This document shows, piece after piece, positions 40,860 to 49,584 of a stretch of DNA of 56,785 nucleotides. Under the pieces are notes generated by a model, which saw nothing but the letters and a program-made list of their open reading frames with translations, was not told where the DNA came from and did no database searches. A program made the position numbers and the translations under genes. Origin of the DNA: JAIVJN01 sp036732565 (lineage in GTDB: Bacteria; Acidobacteriota; Vicinamibacteria; Vicinamibacterales; UBA2999); NCBI GenBank assembly GCA_036732565.1, contig DAINCF010000003.1, positions 1 through 56,785 on the forward strand. The letters are read 5' to 3'. How positions within the stretch are numbered: the first letter of the stretch is position 1; each line of letters begins with the position of its first letter.

Positions 40860-43800
40860 CTACCTCCTGAATTTGCGCTTCCGGTCTCGACCTGAACGCT
40901 CCGAGGCGGCACCGGCTGCCGTTCGCCCGAGGCTGGCGACTTCGTCGAGGAACGCGCGCGTCCTGGCGCTGAAACGATCGCTGTCGGCGGCCCGCTCGCG
41001 CAGGCCGCGAAGCCGCTCCGTCGAGGTCTGGGGGGAGAGACCGGGTCGCACCCGCGCAAGCATGGCCTCCGCGATGGAGACCTCATTGTGCCGTTCCATG
41101 GCGGTCGCGACCTCCAGCGCTTCATCCGCATAGGCCGTGGCCTGTCCCGGCTGGCCTCGCCGGAAACAGAGCAGCGCTGCCGCATTCAGCGCGTAGGCGA
41201 GATAGCTCTTGTCGTCCACTGCCCGGACTCGCGAGAGCGCCGCATCCAGTCCGTGGAGCCCTTGCACCCTGGCCTCGCCGACACGGGCCAGAGCTTCGAT
41301 GCCATCGGCCACAGGCGCCTCCCCTTCGCCCATCCTCTCGGCGACGAGGCGAAGCTCGCGACAGCGGTCTCCGGCCTCTGCGTGGCGACCACACTCGAAG
41401 TCGATCAGGGCGAGCCAGGTCAGGCACCTGACCTCCCGCCAGCGGTCCTCCGTCTCCCGCGCGAGGTTGAGCGCACCTTCGACCAGTGCTCTTGCGTGAT
41501 CTGCATCTCCAGCCCAACGCTCGATCAGACCGCGGCCCCACTGCAGCTCGCAGTCCGTCTGTCCGAGGGGTCCGAGGAGCGTCTCGGCCTCGTTCAGCAG
41601 CGCCCGTGCCCGAGGGATCTCGGTCTCCAGCTCGATCAGGCAGCGCGCGGTATTGGCCAGCTGCCGGGCGTACGCCTGTCGGCCCGCGCTGCGGCCGACC
41701 TCGGCCGCACGCACAGTGCACTCATGCGCCCGTCCGAGATCGCCTGTCTGCTGATGCAGGACGGAGGAGAGGTAGTAGCCGGTCGCGGCCGCCGCATGGA
41801 GCTCGGCCTCTTCCGCTTTCGCAATCGCCTCCGCAAGTGCTTCCGCGACCCGCGGGAGCGGGCGCATGCCGGGTCCCGCCGCGGAGAGAACGTCGATCTT
41901 CAAAATACCGATCATGAGCTCGCGGCGGAGATGATTGTCGGAAAGCCTGTCGAGATGAGATCTACCGCGCCTGGCGAGGGCTGCCGCCTCGGCATTGGCG
42001 AACAGCCTAAGGCTCCGCTCGCCGGCCAGGACGCAGGCGCGTGCGGCAAGCGCAGGATCGCCGGCCTGTTCCGCGTGGCGCACGAGGTCACCCGCCGCCG
42101 TGTCGTCGGAGGTCACCACGGACTCCAGAATGCGCGCAATCTGCTGGTGCATCAGGGTGCGCCGCGGCTGTGAGATCTCCTGGTAAGCGGCCCTGCGAAT
42201 GAGGTCGTGGACGAAGTCGTACGCATCCGCTGCCGCCGCGCGAATGATGCTACGCCGTTCCAGCTGCTCCAGGGCGCGGAGCATCGCCGGCGTCTCCAAG
42301 CCTGCCAGTGTCGCCAGCATGGCTGGACGGAACGTTCGTCCCATCGCCGAGGCCCAGGCGACAACGTTGCGGCAGGGCTCGTCGAGCGTCGCCAGCTGCC
42401 CGGCGATCAGCGTCTGAAGCGGGCGTCGGGGCCAGCGAGACCGCTCATTGTGAGCTCTGGAGAGTTCCAGCGCAAACAGCGGATTGCCGTCGCACTCCTG
42501 GAAGACGGACGCGGTGTCGATGGCAGGGTTGACTGCCTTCACGAGCTCGGCGGTCTCTGCCTCGGACAGCCCGAGGAGCGGCAGCTTCAGCACGCGCTCC
42601 TCACGCTCAAGCGCCGTCAGCACCCGCGACATTGGAGGGTTGTCGGCAAGCTCGCCGGGCCGGACGCCGGAGGCGAACAGCACTCCCGCCGGGAAGTTCG
42701 GCACCCTTGCCACGTAGTGGAGCAGTGACGACGAAGCCTCGTCCAGCCACTGCAGGTCGTCCAGCACGATCGCAAGCGGTGTTCGCCGGGCGAGATGTCG
42801 CAGCAACGAAAGAACTGCCTCGAAGAGCCGGCCGCGATCGGCCGGTGCCGAGGGATGCGGACCGAAGGCGTCGCGGAGCAACGCCAGGTTCTGCCGTGTG
42901 TCATGCGGAACGGAATCGCCGGGGACCGCGCTCAAGGCCTCGATCCAGGCGCCATACGGATGCCCGGCTTCCGCCTCGAAGGCGCGGCCCTTGAGACAAA
43001 GACCGCCGATCGTCACCATGCAGTCGGCGAGATGATCGAGCAGGCGGCTCTTGCCGATACCGGGCTCGCCGCCGACCAGGAGAATAGGAGTCGTTCGGCC
43101 GTTGGCGGCCGTCGACACCAATTCGTCGATTCGGGCGCGCTCCGCGAAGCGGCCGACAAACGGGATGACCGAGCGAGCCGAGGCGCCTGGCGTCGCCTCC
43201 GGATCGACCGTTGCCGGGTCGAGCCGCGATCGAGGCTCGACCGTTCTCGGCCCGATCTCGCGACGGGCACGCTCGAGTGCACCGGACAACGGCGCCCCGA
43301 CTTCGCGCTCGAGCAAGCGCCGAGCGCCCTCATACTGCTCGAGAGCTTCACGGCGACGACCCAGTCGGGCGAGAAGCCGAACGACTCCGGCATGACTGTC
43401 TTCCGATAGCGGGTCTGCCACCACGAGGGAACGCGCGTGAACAAGTGCCTCCCCTGGACGGTGACCGAGCCGCTCCAGGAGGCTGCGGAGCGCACCGAGT
43501 CGAAGCGTGCTGACTGCGGCGCGCTCGGCGAGGCACCACTGTTGGAACCGATAGCAGAGCGGCAGATCGAGCCCGTCCAGGAATTCACCGCGGAACAGAG
43601 CAACCGCGCTCTTGAGTGCCTCGACGCGTGCGGTCGGGACGTCGCCGAGTAGATCCCGGACCGTTGTCAGATCGACGACGGCGCCCTGAGGTTCAAAGGC
43701 CACGCGCGAGCGATCGGTCTTGAGCCGGATCGTCCCGCCGAGATCCAGCAGCGGCCGGACCTTAGCAAGGCTCCACCGGAGCTCGCCGCGTGGATCGTCC

Positions 43801-44033
43801 GGCCCCTCCCAGAGCAGGTCACAGAGCCACTCACGCCGATGCGGCGTGCCGGTGGCAACAAGGTAGGCGAGCAACGCGCGAGTCTTCTTGGAGGCCGGGA
43901 GAGCGATCTCCCGGCCCTCGAAGGCGACCTGCAGTTCGCCTAGCAGGCGTAGTTCGAGGCCGGGCCCACTCCGTGGCCAACCCCTCTGCGCGTGCACCTC
44001 ATTTTCCACGGGGATTCCCACGGAGCTTCCCAC
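40860..44033 (-). CDS. BTAD (SARP-type) transcriptional activator with STAND ATPase and TPR-like C-terminus
   Basis: This 1057-residue cytoplasmic regulator has three regions. A winged-helix DNA-binding domain (about 26-115, ELRLLGELQVAFEGREIALP and KKTRALLAYLVATG) is followed by the BTAD domain (about 120-260, ending EALEQYEGARRLLEREVGAP). An AAA_16/STAND ATPase domain has Walker A GGEPGIGKS at 321-329 and Walker B LAIVLDDLQWLDEA around 420-433. Helical repeats fill 640-1040. The plan matches AfsR/MalT-like ligand-activated switches that use ATP to oligomerise and turn on transcription. The start is a GTG at 44033; GTG codons further in are possible. Its targets may be the DUF4242 gene, or the divergent haloperoxidase homologue 94 bp away. 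Confidence 0.9.
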   Translation of the reverse strand: MGSSVGIPVENEVHAQRGWPRSGPGLELRLLGELQVAFEGREIALPASKKTRALLAYLVATGTPHRREWLCDLLWEGPDDPRGELRWSLAKVRPLLDLGGTIRLKTDRSRVAFEPQGAVVDLTTVRDLLGDVPTARVEALKSAVALFRGEFLDGLDLPLCYRFQQWCLAERAAVSTLRLGALRSLLERLGHRPGEALVHARSLVVADPLSEDSHAGVVRLLARLGRRREALEQYEGARRLLEREVGAPLSGALERARREIGPRTVEPRSRLDPATVDPEATPGASARSVIPFVGRFAERARIDELVSTAANGRTTPILLVGGEPGIGKSRLLDHLADCMVTIGGLCLKGRAFEAEAGHPYGAWIEALSAVPGDSVPHDTRQNLALLRDAFGPHPSAPADRGRLFEAVLSLLRHLARRTPLAIVLDDLQWLDEASSSLLHYVARVPNFPAGVLFASGVRPGELADNPPMSRVLTALEREERVLKLPLLGLSEAETAELVKAVNPAIDTASVFQECDGNPLFALELSRAHNERSRWPRRPLQTLIAGQLATLDEPCRNVVAWASAMGRTFRPAMLATLAGLETPAMLRALEQLERRSIIRAAAADAYDFVHDLIRRAAYQEISQPRRTLMHQQIARILESVVTSDDTAAGDLVRHAEQAGDPALAARACVLAGERSLRLFANAEAAALARRGRSHLDRLSDNHLRRELMIGILKIDVLSAAGPGMRPLPRVAEALAEAIAKAEEAELHAAAATGYYLSSVLHQQTGDLGRAHECTVRAAEVGRSAGRQAYARQLANTARCLIELETEIPRARALLNEAETLLGPLGQTDCELQWGRGLIERWAGDADHARALVEGALNLARETEDRWREVRCLTWLALIDFECGRHAEAGDRCRELRLVAERMGEGEAPVADGIEALARVGEARVQGLHGLDAALSRVRAVDDKSYLAYALNAAALLCFRRGQPGQATAYADEALEVATAMERHNEVSIAEAMLARVRPGLSPQTSTERLRGLRERAADSDRFSARTRAFLDEVASLGRTAAGAASERSGRDRKRKFRR

Positions 44034-44127
44034 GCCGTGCCGGCAGTCTAGCGCTCATCGAGGACGGCGACGACGCCGCCCAGTATAAGGCCACGACTCG
44101 GGTCCAGTAATACGAGGAACAACAACC

Positions 44128-45411
44128 ATGCAGAAGACGACCATACTCGGAGCCACGCTGGCCCTCACGATGGCGACGGCGGCCGGATACGACGTCGCCG
44201 CGAACGGTTCACGCGCCGATGTCGTGCTGGAATGGAACCAGCTTCTTCAGAACACGCTTCCCCAGCCAGGCAATCCGCTGACGCCCCGCTCCTACGCGAT
44301 GATGCACATCGCGATGTTCGATGCGATCAACGCGATCGAACGTGAGTTCGAGCCCTATAGGGTCGGCGTGCGATCCTGGGCCGGCGGATCACCCAACGCC
44401 GCCGCCGCACGGGCCGCCCACGACGTGCTCGTCGTGCTCAATCCCGCGGCGGCGCCGACCTATGACGCCGCGCTGGCCGCCCACCTTGGTCAACATCCTT
44501 CTGGCTTCGTCCGTCGCGGCGCCGAGGTTGGCGCCCACGTCGCCAGGGAAATTCTCTCGTGGCGGGAGAACGACGGCTGGATCGTCCCGACCTTTCCGCC
44601 CTACACCGAGCCGCCCCTTCCTGGACGCTGGCAGCCGACACCGCCGGCCAACGCCGCCGCCGCATTCACGCATCTCCAGCAGGCAACGCCGATGGCGCTC
44701 CTCTCGGCCACGCAGGTGCTGCCGTCGCCGCCGCCGTTCCTCACGAGCGCACGCTATGCCGCCGACTTCAACGAGGTGAAGCAGCTCGGCAAATCCGACA
44801 GCGGCGCGCGGACCGCCGAGCAAACGACCATCGCGCACCTCTGGTCGGGCGTTGGCACGACCACCGGCTTCTTCTCGGTGTGGAACGACGTGGCGCGCGA
44901 TGTGCTCCTCGCGCGCCACCTGTCGCTTGTCGAGGCCGCTCGCGTGTTCGTGCTCGTCAACGTCTCGATCCACGATGCCCTCCAGACGACGCAGGCGAGC
45001 AAGTTCGTGTACGGCGTGTGGCGTCCTGTGACCGCGATTCGCGCCGCCGACACCGATCTCAACCCTGAGACCGATGCCGATCCGGCGTGGCTGCCCCTGA
45101 TCACCACCCCTCCGTATCCGTCGTACGCCGGCAACCTGGCGACGATCGGGGCGAGCGCGGCGCGTGCCCTCCAGCTCGTCTGCGGCACAATCGACGTCCC
45201 GGTCACGGTGACCTGGAGCCAGCCCGGCGGCCCGGACGTCACGCGGTCCTTCGCGAGCTTCTGGGAGGCCGCCGAAGAAGAGGCGATGGCCCGCATCTAC
45301 GGCGGTATTCACTACCGCTTCGACCAGGAGGCCGGCCAGGAGGTCGGACGATCGGTCGCGGAGTTCGTGTTCGCCAACGTGATGAGACCGCGTGGCCGCG
45401 GGGTCGAGTGA
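44128..45411 (+). CDS. Vanadium-dependent haloperoxidase/PAP2-family homologue, exported, acid-base His replaced
   Basis: This 427-residue protein has a signal-like start (about 1-25). Vanadate/phosphate-site residues can be placed: K292 and R299 in SKFVYGVWRPVTAIR (spacing 7) and R389 with H395 in RIYGGIHYRF (spacing 6). The spacings are those of vanadium chloroperoxidase. However, the usual SGH motif that holds the acid-base histidine reads YAGNLAT, with L337 at the histidine position. The fold and the vanadate-ligand histidine are kept, but normal haloperoxidase chemistry is doubtful. It might be a phosphatase relative or a non-redox binding protein. GAGGAAC precedes the ATG. It is divergent from the BTAD regulator and runs into the MBL-fold gene. 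Confidence 0.85.
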   Translation: MQKTTILGATLALTMATAAGYDVAANGSRADVVLEWNQLLQNTLPQPGNPLTPRSYAMMHIAMFDAINAIEREFEPYRVGVRSWAGGSPNAAAARAAHDVLVVLNPAAAPTYDAALAAHLGQHPSGFVRRGAEVGAHVAREILSWRENDGWIVPTFPPYTEPPLPGRWQPTPPANAAAAFTHLQQATPMALLSATQVLPSPPPFLTSARYAADFNEVKQLGKSDSGARTAEQTTIAHLWSGVGTTTGFFSVWNDVARDVLLARHLSLVEAARVFVLVNVSIHDALQTTQASKFVYGVWRPVTAIRAADTDLNPETDADPAWLPLITTPPYPSYAGNLATIGASAARALQLVCGTIDVPVTVTWSQPGGPDVTRSFASFWEAAEEEAMARIYGGIHYRFDQEAGQEVGRSVAEFVFANVMRPRGRGVE

Positions 45412-45428
45412 CGCAGCGGTCGTCTGCC

Positions 45429-46379
45429 ATGCTGCGCACACTTGCTGCCATCCTCGTCGCCTCGCTCGCCCTCGCGATCGCGAGCATGACGTCGTACGAA
45501 CCGCCTGCAGTCGCTGCCGAATCCACTCGAGTCGTTCTGCTTGGCACAGGCACGCCGCCGGCAGACCCCGACCGGTCGGGGCCGGCGACCGCTGTCGTGG
45601 TCAACGGTACGCCGTACCTCGTGGACTTTGGCGCAGGTGTCGTGCGCCGGGCGAAGTCAGCGGCCGTCGAGAAGGGAATCGCCGCCCTCGAGCCCGTCAA
45701 TCTCCGTGTCGTCTTCGTGACGCATCTGCATTCCGACCACACCGTGGGATATCCGGACTTAATCCTCACGCCGTGGGTGATCGGACGCCGCGTCCCGCTC
45801 GAGGTGTATGGTCCCAGCGGCATCAAGGCGATGACCGAACACGTGCTCGAGGCGTACCGCAGCGACTTCGAAGCGCGAAAGAGAGACCGCGGATTGTACA
45901 CGGTGGGCGCGTTCCCGGAAGGGCACGCCGTGAACGCGCACGAAATCACGGCTGGCGTGGTCTACAAGGACGCCAACGTGACCGTCACGGCGTTCGCGAC
46001 GAAGCACACCATGGAGAGCTACGCCTATCGCTTCGACGCCGCCGATCGCAGCATCGTGATCTCGGGCGACACCAATCCGACGCAGGCGACGATCGACGCG
46101 TGCAACGGCTGTGACGTGCTGGTGCACGAGGTGCTGACGCTCGACTGGCTCTCGCGACGTCCAGACTTCCAGGAGTACGCCGCGCGCCACCACACCACCA
46201 CGGCACAGCTCACCGAGCTGGCGACGAAAGCCAGGCCGCGGCTGTTGATTCTCTCTCACGCTTCGTTATCGCTCCGCCCCGCAGTCGACGCCGAGCGATC
46301 CACTCCGGCCACGCTGCTCGAGGAGATGTCAGGCTACACAGGGCGGGTCGTCGTCGGCCGGGATCTTGACGTGTATTGA
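45429..46379 (+). CDS. Exported MBL-fold metallo-hydrolase (RNase Z/arylsulfatase-like)
   Basis: This 316-residue protein has a signal peptide (about 1-30) and a metallo-beta-lactamase fold. LLGTGTPPADPDRSGPAT opens the domain. VTHLHSDHTVG gives H99, H101, D103 and H104; VISGDTNPT supplies the bridging Asp, and ILSHASL the last His. The order fits RNase Z-like/arylsulfatase-type members. With an export signal, phosphodiester or ester hydrolysis in the periplasm is more likely than tRNA processing. The ATG at 45429 lies 17 bp after the haloperoxidase homologue, so the two form an operon. Confidence 0.9.
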   Translation: MLRTLAAILVASLALAIASMTSYEPPAVAAESTRVVLLGTGTPPADPDRSGPATAVVVNGTPYLVDFGAGVVRRAKSAAVEKGIAALEPVNLRVVFVTHLHSDHTVGYPDLILTPWVIGRRVPLEVYGPSGIKAMTEHVLEAYRSDFEARKRDRGLYTVGAFPEGHAVNAHEITAGVVYKDANVTVTAFATKHTMESYAYRFDAADRSIVISGDTNPTQATIDACNGCDVLVHEVLTLDWLSRRPDFQEYAARHHTTTAQLTELATKARPRLLILSHASLSLRPAVDAERSTPATLLEEMSGYTGRVVVGRDLDVY

Positions 46380-46836
46380 GCGGGCCGCCCGACGACCCAT
46401 GTCGCTCGACAGCGAGGCGGGATCGCGCGTGCCGCAAGTGAGGGAACGGCTCGGCTGAGCCTTACCTGTGGGTGTTCTCCTTCAAGATCGACGGATCCAC
46501 GGCGACATTGAATCTGAATTCGAACAACCAGCGGTACTGCGCGGCACGTCCACCGATATCGGCTCGCGAGGAAGCCTCGGCAATTCTCGACACGACCGAT
46601 GTGGACGCCTTCGAGAACGTCACCGTGCCGCCCGCCATTCGCAGCCATGGGGTACCACTCCTGCTGGAGCCGATCCCACTCAGTCAGGCGGCCAGGGTCC
46701 TGTATCCCAAATCTCGAAGCTGTCGGAGCGCGTCGGGCTCGCGTCTTGAATCGGTGAACTCTGCGGCGCCTTTACGCAAATCTCCGAAATCCTTTGAATC
46801 GGCGGCTAAACAACCCATCTGCGCCATTCCACCAGT
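46380..46836. other. 457-bp stretch without a recognisable gene
   Basis: Short open frames exist on both strands (for example 46472-46840 on + and 46334-46648 on -), but none has a ribosome site, a recognisable domain or the third-position GC of the neighbours. GC drops locally around 46480-46600. It could be a decayed gene; I see no repeat or RNA structure. Confidence 0.4.
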
Positions 46837-47784
46837 CTAGGTGAGCCCTTCGCGCCGAGCTTCGCCGGGCGAGCTGCCGATGAAGCGCTTGAACGCGCGG
46901 CTGAATGCGGCCTCGGACTGGTAGCCGAGTCGGCGCGCCACCTCGCCGAGCGGCACATCGCTGTCCTGCAGCCAGGTCAGCGCCGCGTGCATTCTCCAGC
47001 GTGTCACGTAGCGCATCGCCGAATCGCCCACCAGCTCCGTGAAGCGCGCGGCAAAGGCCGAGCGCGACATCCCCACCGCGCTCGCGAGCGCCTCGACCGT
47101 CCACCGCCGCGTGGGGTCGCGATGGATCAGCGCGATCGCGCCGCCAATCTGTTTGTCGCGTAGCGCCGCCAGCCAGCCGGTTTGTGCCGCGGGATCGCTG
47201 GCGATCCACGAACGGATCGCCTGAATGACCAGGATGTCGGCGAGGCGGGTGATAACGGTCTCGCCGCCCGTACGCAGCTCCTGTGCTTCGGCGGTGATGA
47301 AGCGCAAGGTGCTCTGCAGCCATTCGGTCTCCGGCGAGCTCCACACATCGACGCTGATTATCGTCGGCAGCACTTCGATGAGCTGGCGCGCGGCCGGATG
47401 GTCGAAGCGCACGACGCCGCAGATGATGGTCGTCGGCGCCCCACCGCCGCCGTGCCGAATGAGCTCGTAGCGATCGGTGGCGAACTCGCGCGGCAGGTCG
47501 AAGAGCTTCGCGGCGGCAACGCCTGGCGCGCTGAAAAGGCGATGCCCCGTGGCGCGTGGCACCAACGCCAGGTCCCCCACGCGCAGATGCCGTGCGTCGG
47601 CGTCGTCCTTTTCGAGCCAGCACTCGCCCTGAGTGATGACGTGGAACATCATGCAGTGCTCGAACGGCGGCAGCTCGAGCGCCCACGGCGCGGTAAGTTC
47701 GGAGCGACAGTAGAAGACGCCACTCATGCGCAGGAAGTGCAGCGCGTCGCCGAGCGGTTCGATCGATCGTGGCGTGACCGTCAT
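46837..47784 (-). CDS. AraC-family transcriptional regulator with cupin sensor
   Basis: This 315-residue regulator has an N-terminal cupin (about 15-180), including SGVFYCRSELTAPWALELPP, FHVITQGECWLEKD and LVPRATGHRL. The C-terminal double helix-turn-helix (about 205-305) includes WTVEALASAVGMSRSAFAAR, YVTRWRMHAALTWLQ and LGEVARRLGYQSEAAFSRAF. This subgroup (AraC with Cupin_6) commonly controls a divergent gene for a reductase or membrane protein. I chose the ATG at 47784 because it begins the cupin naturally; upstream in-frame codons overlap the divergent promoter. It probably governs the DUF1772 and NmrA-like genes that diverge from it. Confidence 0.92.
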   Translation of the reverse strand: MTVTPRSIEPLGDALHFLRMSGVFYCRSELTAPWALELPPFEHCMMFHVITQGECWLEKDDADARHLRVGDLALVPRATGHRLFSAPGVAAAKLFDLPREFATDRYELIRHGGGGAPTTIICGVVRFDHPAARQLIEVLPTIISVDVWSSPETEWLQSTLRFITAEAQELRTGGETVITRLADILVIQAIRSWIASDPAAQTGWLAALRDKQIGGAIALIHRDPTRRWTVEALASAVGMSRSAFAARFTELVGDSAMRYVTRWRMHAALTWLQDSDVPLGEVARRLGYQSEAAFSRAFKRFIGSSPGEARREGLT

Positions 47785-47894
47785 GCGTCGGGTCTTGATA
47801 TCGTATGTCGCCTCGCGCGTCGGTGCCTCACCTCGTGGACGAACGAGCATCAAACACGGACGCAGCGATATTGTCAGCGCGTCGCCGCGCTGCC

Positions 47895-47900
47895 TATAGT
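47895..47900 (+). promoter_or_regulatory. -10-like hexamer TATAGT before the DUF1772 gene
   Basis: TATAGT lies 11 nt before the ATG at 47912 and only 2 nt before the alternative ATG at 47903. This supports 47912 as the start and a leaderless or nearly leaderless message. Confidence 0.45.
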
Positions 47901-47911
47901 CGATGGACGGC

Positions 47912-48571
47912 ATGAGTGTCGGCTCAGTGTCTTTCACGATCGTGGCCGCGGCTCTGGTGATCGGCGCGGTGGCGGGCGCGGCCATCGGCAGGGTGGTGGC
48001 CGCGCGAACCCGCATGGTTCTTGGCCTGATCGTCGGGGCCGTCGGTGCCGTGGTCTGGATCTACCTGCTGGCTACCGGTGTGGTGCGCGCCGATTTCGTC
48101 AACCAGGTGTTGACACCCGTCGCCGCCGTCCTGTGCGGCTTGATGGCCGGATTCTTCTTTGCGTTTTCCATCGCCGTGATGATGGCCCTCTCGGAGCAAC
48201 CGTCATCGGCGGGCATGGCGACGATGCAAGCCATCAACGTCGACGTCTTCAATCCCGTGTTCGGCGCCGCGTACACCTTGACGCCAATCGCGTGCGTGCT
48301 CGTGATGATCGCGGCGCTGTTCCACTGGAGCACCCCGCGTGCGCTCGCTGTGTTGATGGGAGGCGCCATCTATGTGATTGGCACCGCGGGCGTGACGGCG
48401 ATGTGCAACGTGCCCAGAAACGACGCCTTGGCAGCCCTGTCGTCAACGGCCCCGGGCGCCGCCGAGTTGTGGTCACGATACCTGCGCGAGTGGACGGCCT
48501 GGAATCACGTGCGAGCCATGGCGGCCTTCGTCGCGTCGAGCCTGCTCACCGTGGCCCTCCTGAACACGTAG
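47912..48571 (+). CDS. DUF1772 (anthrone oxygenase-like) membrane protein
   Basis: This 219-residue membrane protein has about six helices and the DUF1772 signatures LMAGFFFAFSIAVMMALSEQ, INVDVFNPVFGAAY, CNVPRNDALA and LREWTAWNHVRAMAAF. Some fungal members act in anthrone oxidation during polyketide synthesis; most bacterial ones have no known role. The ATG at 47912 is preferred over 47903. It is divergent from the AraC regulator and precedes the NmrA-like gene by 44 bp, so the two are probably one regulated unit. Confidence 0.88.
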   Translation: MSVGSVSFTIVAAALVIGAVAGAAIGRVVAARTRMVLGLIVGAVGAVVWIYLLATGVVRADFVNQVLTPVAAVLCGLMAGFFFAFSIAVMMALSEQPSSAGMATMQAINVDVFNPVFGAAYTLTPIACVLVMIAALFHWSTPRALAVLMGGAIYVIGTAGVTAMCNVPRNDALAALSSTAPGAAELWSRYLREWTAWNHVRAMAAFVASSLLTVALLNT

Positions 48572-48607
48572 AACCCTCGAACCCCAGAACCCTAGAACCC
48601 CAGAACG
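48571..48607. repeat. 8-bp tandem repeat GAACCCYM
   Basis: Four and a half consecutive 8-bp units (GAACCCTC, GAACCCCA, GAACCCTA, GAACCCCA, GAACG) fill nearly the whole gap between the DUF1772 and NmrA-like genes. The first unit begins in the stop codon of the former, and the last half-unit runs into the GAGGAA ribosome site of the latter. Confidence 0.85.
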
Positions 48608-48615
48608 AGGAACAC

Positions 48616-49497
48616 ATGATCGCTGTGATGGGCGCCTCGGGGCGCACCGGAGGGAAGATCGTCGACCTGCTGCTGGCAGCCGGAGAAAAGGTCCGTGCCT
48701 TGGGTCGATCGGGAGGCAGGCTCGCGGAGCTGCAACGTGCCGGCGCAGAAGTGGCCACCGGCGACACCGCCGATCGCGCCTTCTTGACCGACGCCTTTCA
48801 CGGCGCCGACGCCGTCTACACCCTGCTCCCCACCGATCGCCGCGCCCCTGACTACCGTGCGCAACAGGATCACGAAGGCGAGACCATCGTCCGTGCGATT
48901 CGCGACAGCGGCGTGCGCTTTGTCGTCGCGCTGAGCAGCATGGGCGCCGACTCAGAGCAGCCGACCGGCGTCATCCGCGGCTTGCGCGCGCAAGAGGCAC
49001 GGCTGACGCAGCTGAAAGACGTCAACGTCCACCTGCTGCGTCCGGTGTCGTTCTTCGACAACTTCTACGATCAGATCCCAGTCATCAAGCACGAAGGGAT
49101 CGTGGCCGATTCGGTCGAGGGGGAACTGGCCATCCCGATGGTCGCGTCCCGTGATGTGGCCGCGGCTGGCGCCGCGGCGCTGAAGGCCCGGGATTGGCGT
49201 GGTGTGGCCGTGCGCGAGCTGGTCGGGCCGCGCGACATCAGCGGTGCCGAGGCCACACGCATACTCGGCGAGCGTATCGGTATGCCCGACCTGCCGTACG
49301 TCAAGCTCTCATACGACGACATGACCGCTGCGCTGGTGCAGGGCGGGCTCTCAGCCAGCTTCGCCGAGCTCTACGTCGAGATGACGCGGGCCTTCAACGA
49401 GGGGACGGTCACCCCGCTCCGAACCCCGGAGAACGCGACGCCGACCACGTTCGAAGCGTTCGCCGACGAGTTCGCGCGAGTATATCGAGCACCGTAG
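48616..49497 (+). CDS. NmrA-like NAD(P)-binding protein
   Basis: This 293-residue Rossmann protein belongs to the NmrA/atypical SDR group. The dinucleotide loop is GASGRTG (G6, G9, G12), followed by LGRSGGRLAELQRAGAEVAT and GDTADRAFLTDAFHGADAVY. No catalytic Tyr-x-x-x-Lys is evident, as is common in redox-sensing NmrA relatives; quinone reductase (QOR2-like) activity is the alternative. It ends RVYRAP. Its stop codon TAG is the TAG of the GTAG head of a REP palindrome. It follows DUF1772 under probable AraC control. Confidence 0.9.
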   Translation: MIAVMGASGRTGGKIVDLLLAAGEKVRALGRSGGRLAELQRAGAEVATGDTADRAFLTDAFHGADAVYTLLPTDRRAPDYRAQQDHEGETIVRAIRDSGVRFVVALSSMGADSEQPTGVIRGLRAQEARLTQLKDVNVHLLRPVSFFDNFYDQIPVIKHEGIVADSVEGELAIPMVASRDVAAAGAAALKARDWRGVAVRELVGPRDISGAEATRILGERIGMPDLPYVKLSYDDMTAALVQGGLSASFAELYVEMTRAFNEGTVTPLRTPENATPTTFEAFADEFARVYRAP

Positions 49498-49543
49498 GGG
49501 CGGCTCGGGAGCCGCCCCTACATTGGTCTCGCGAGCCGCCTAC
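49494..49543. repeat. REP palindrome overlapping a stop codon, plus a second partial copy
   Basis: A perfect 13-bp stem with a 2-nt loop occupies 49494-49521. It begins GTAGGGGCGGCTC and carries GTAG on both strands. The TAG of the first GTAG is the stop codon of the NmrA-like gene (49495-49497). A second, imperfect inverted element, GTAGGCGGCTCGCGAGAC on the minus strand (49543-49526), follows. The layout fits REP elements placed at gene ends. Confidence 0.8.
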
Positions 49544-49584
49544 GGTGGTAACGGGTCGCTTGACGTTACGCGTCGCTCATGAGA

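Noticed and set aside
45429..46379. RNase Z for tRNA maturation
   Set aside because: The fold fits, but a signal peptide and an operon with an exported haloperoxidase homologue argue for a periplasmic hydrolase.
46334..46840. Small genes on either strand after the MBL-fold gene
   Set aside because: No ribosome site, no recognisable domain and composition unlike the neighbours.
47182..48615. Long in-frame extension upstream of the NmrA-like gene
   Set aside because: It runs antisense through the AraC gene and across DUF1772 in another frame. The ATG at 48616 has a GAGGAA site and starts the Rossmann fold.
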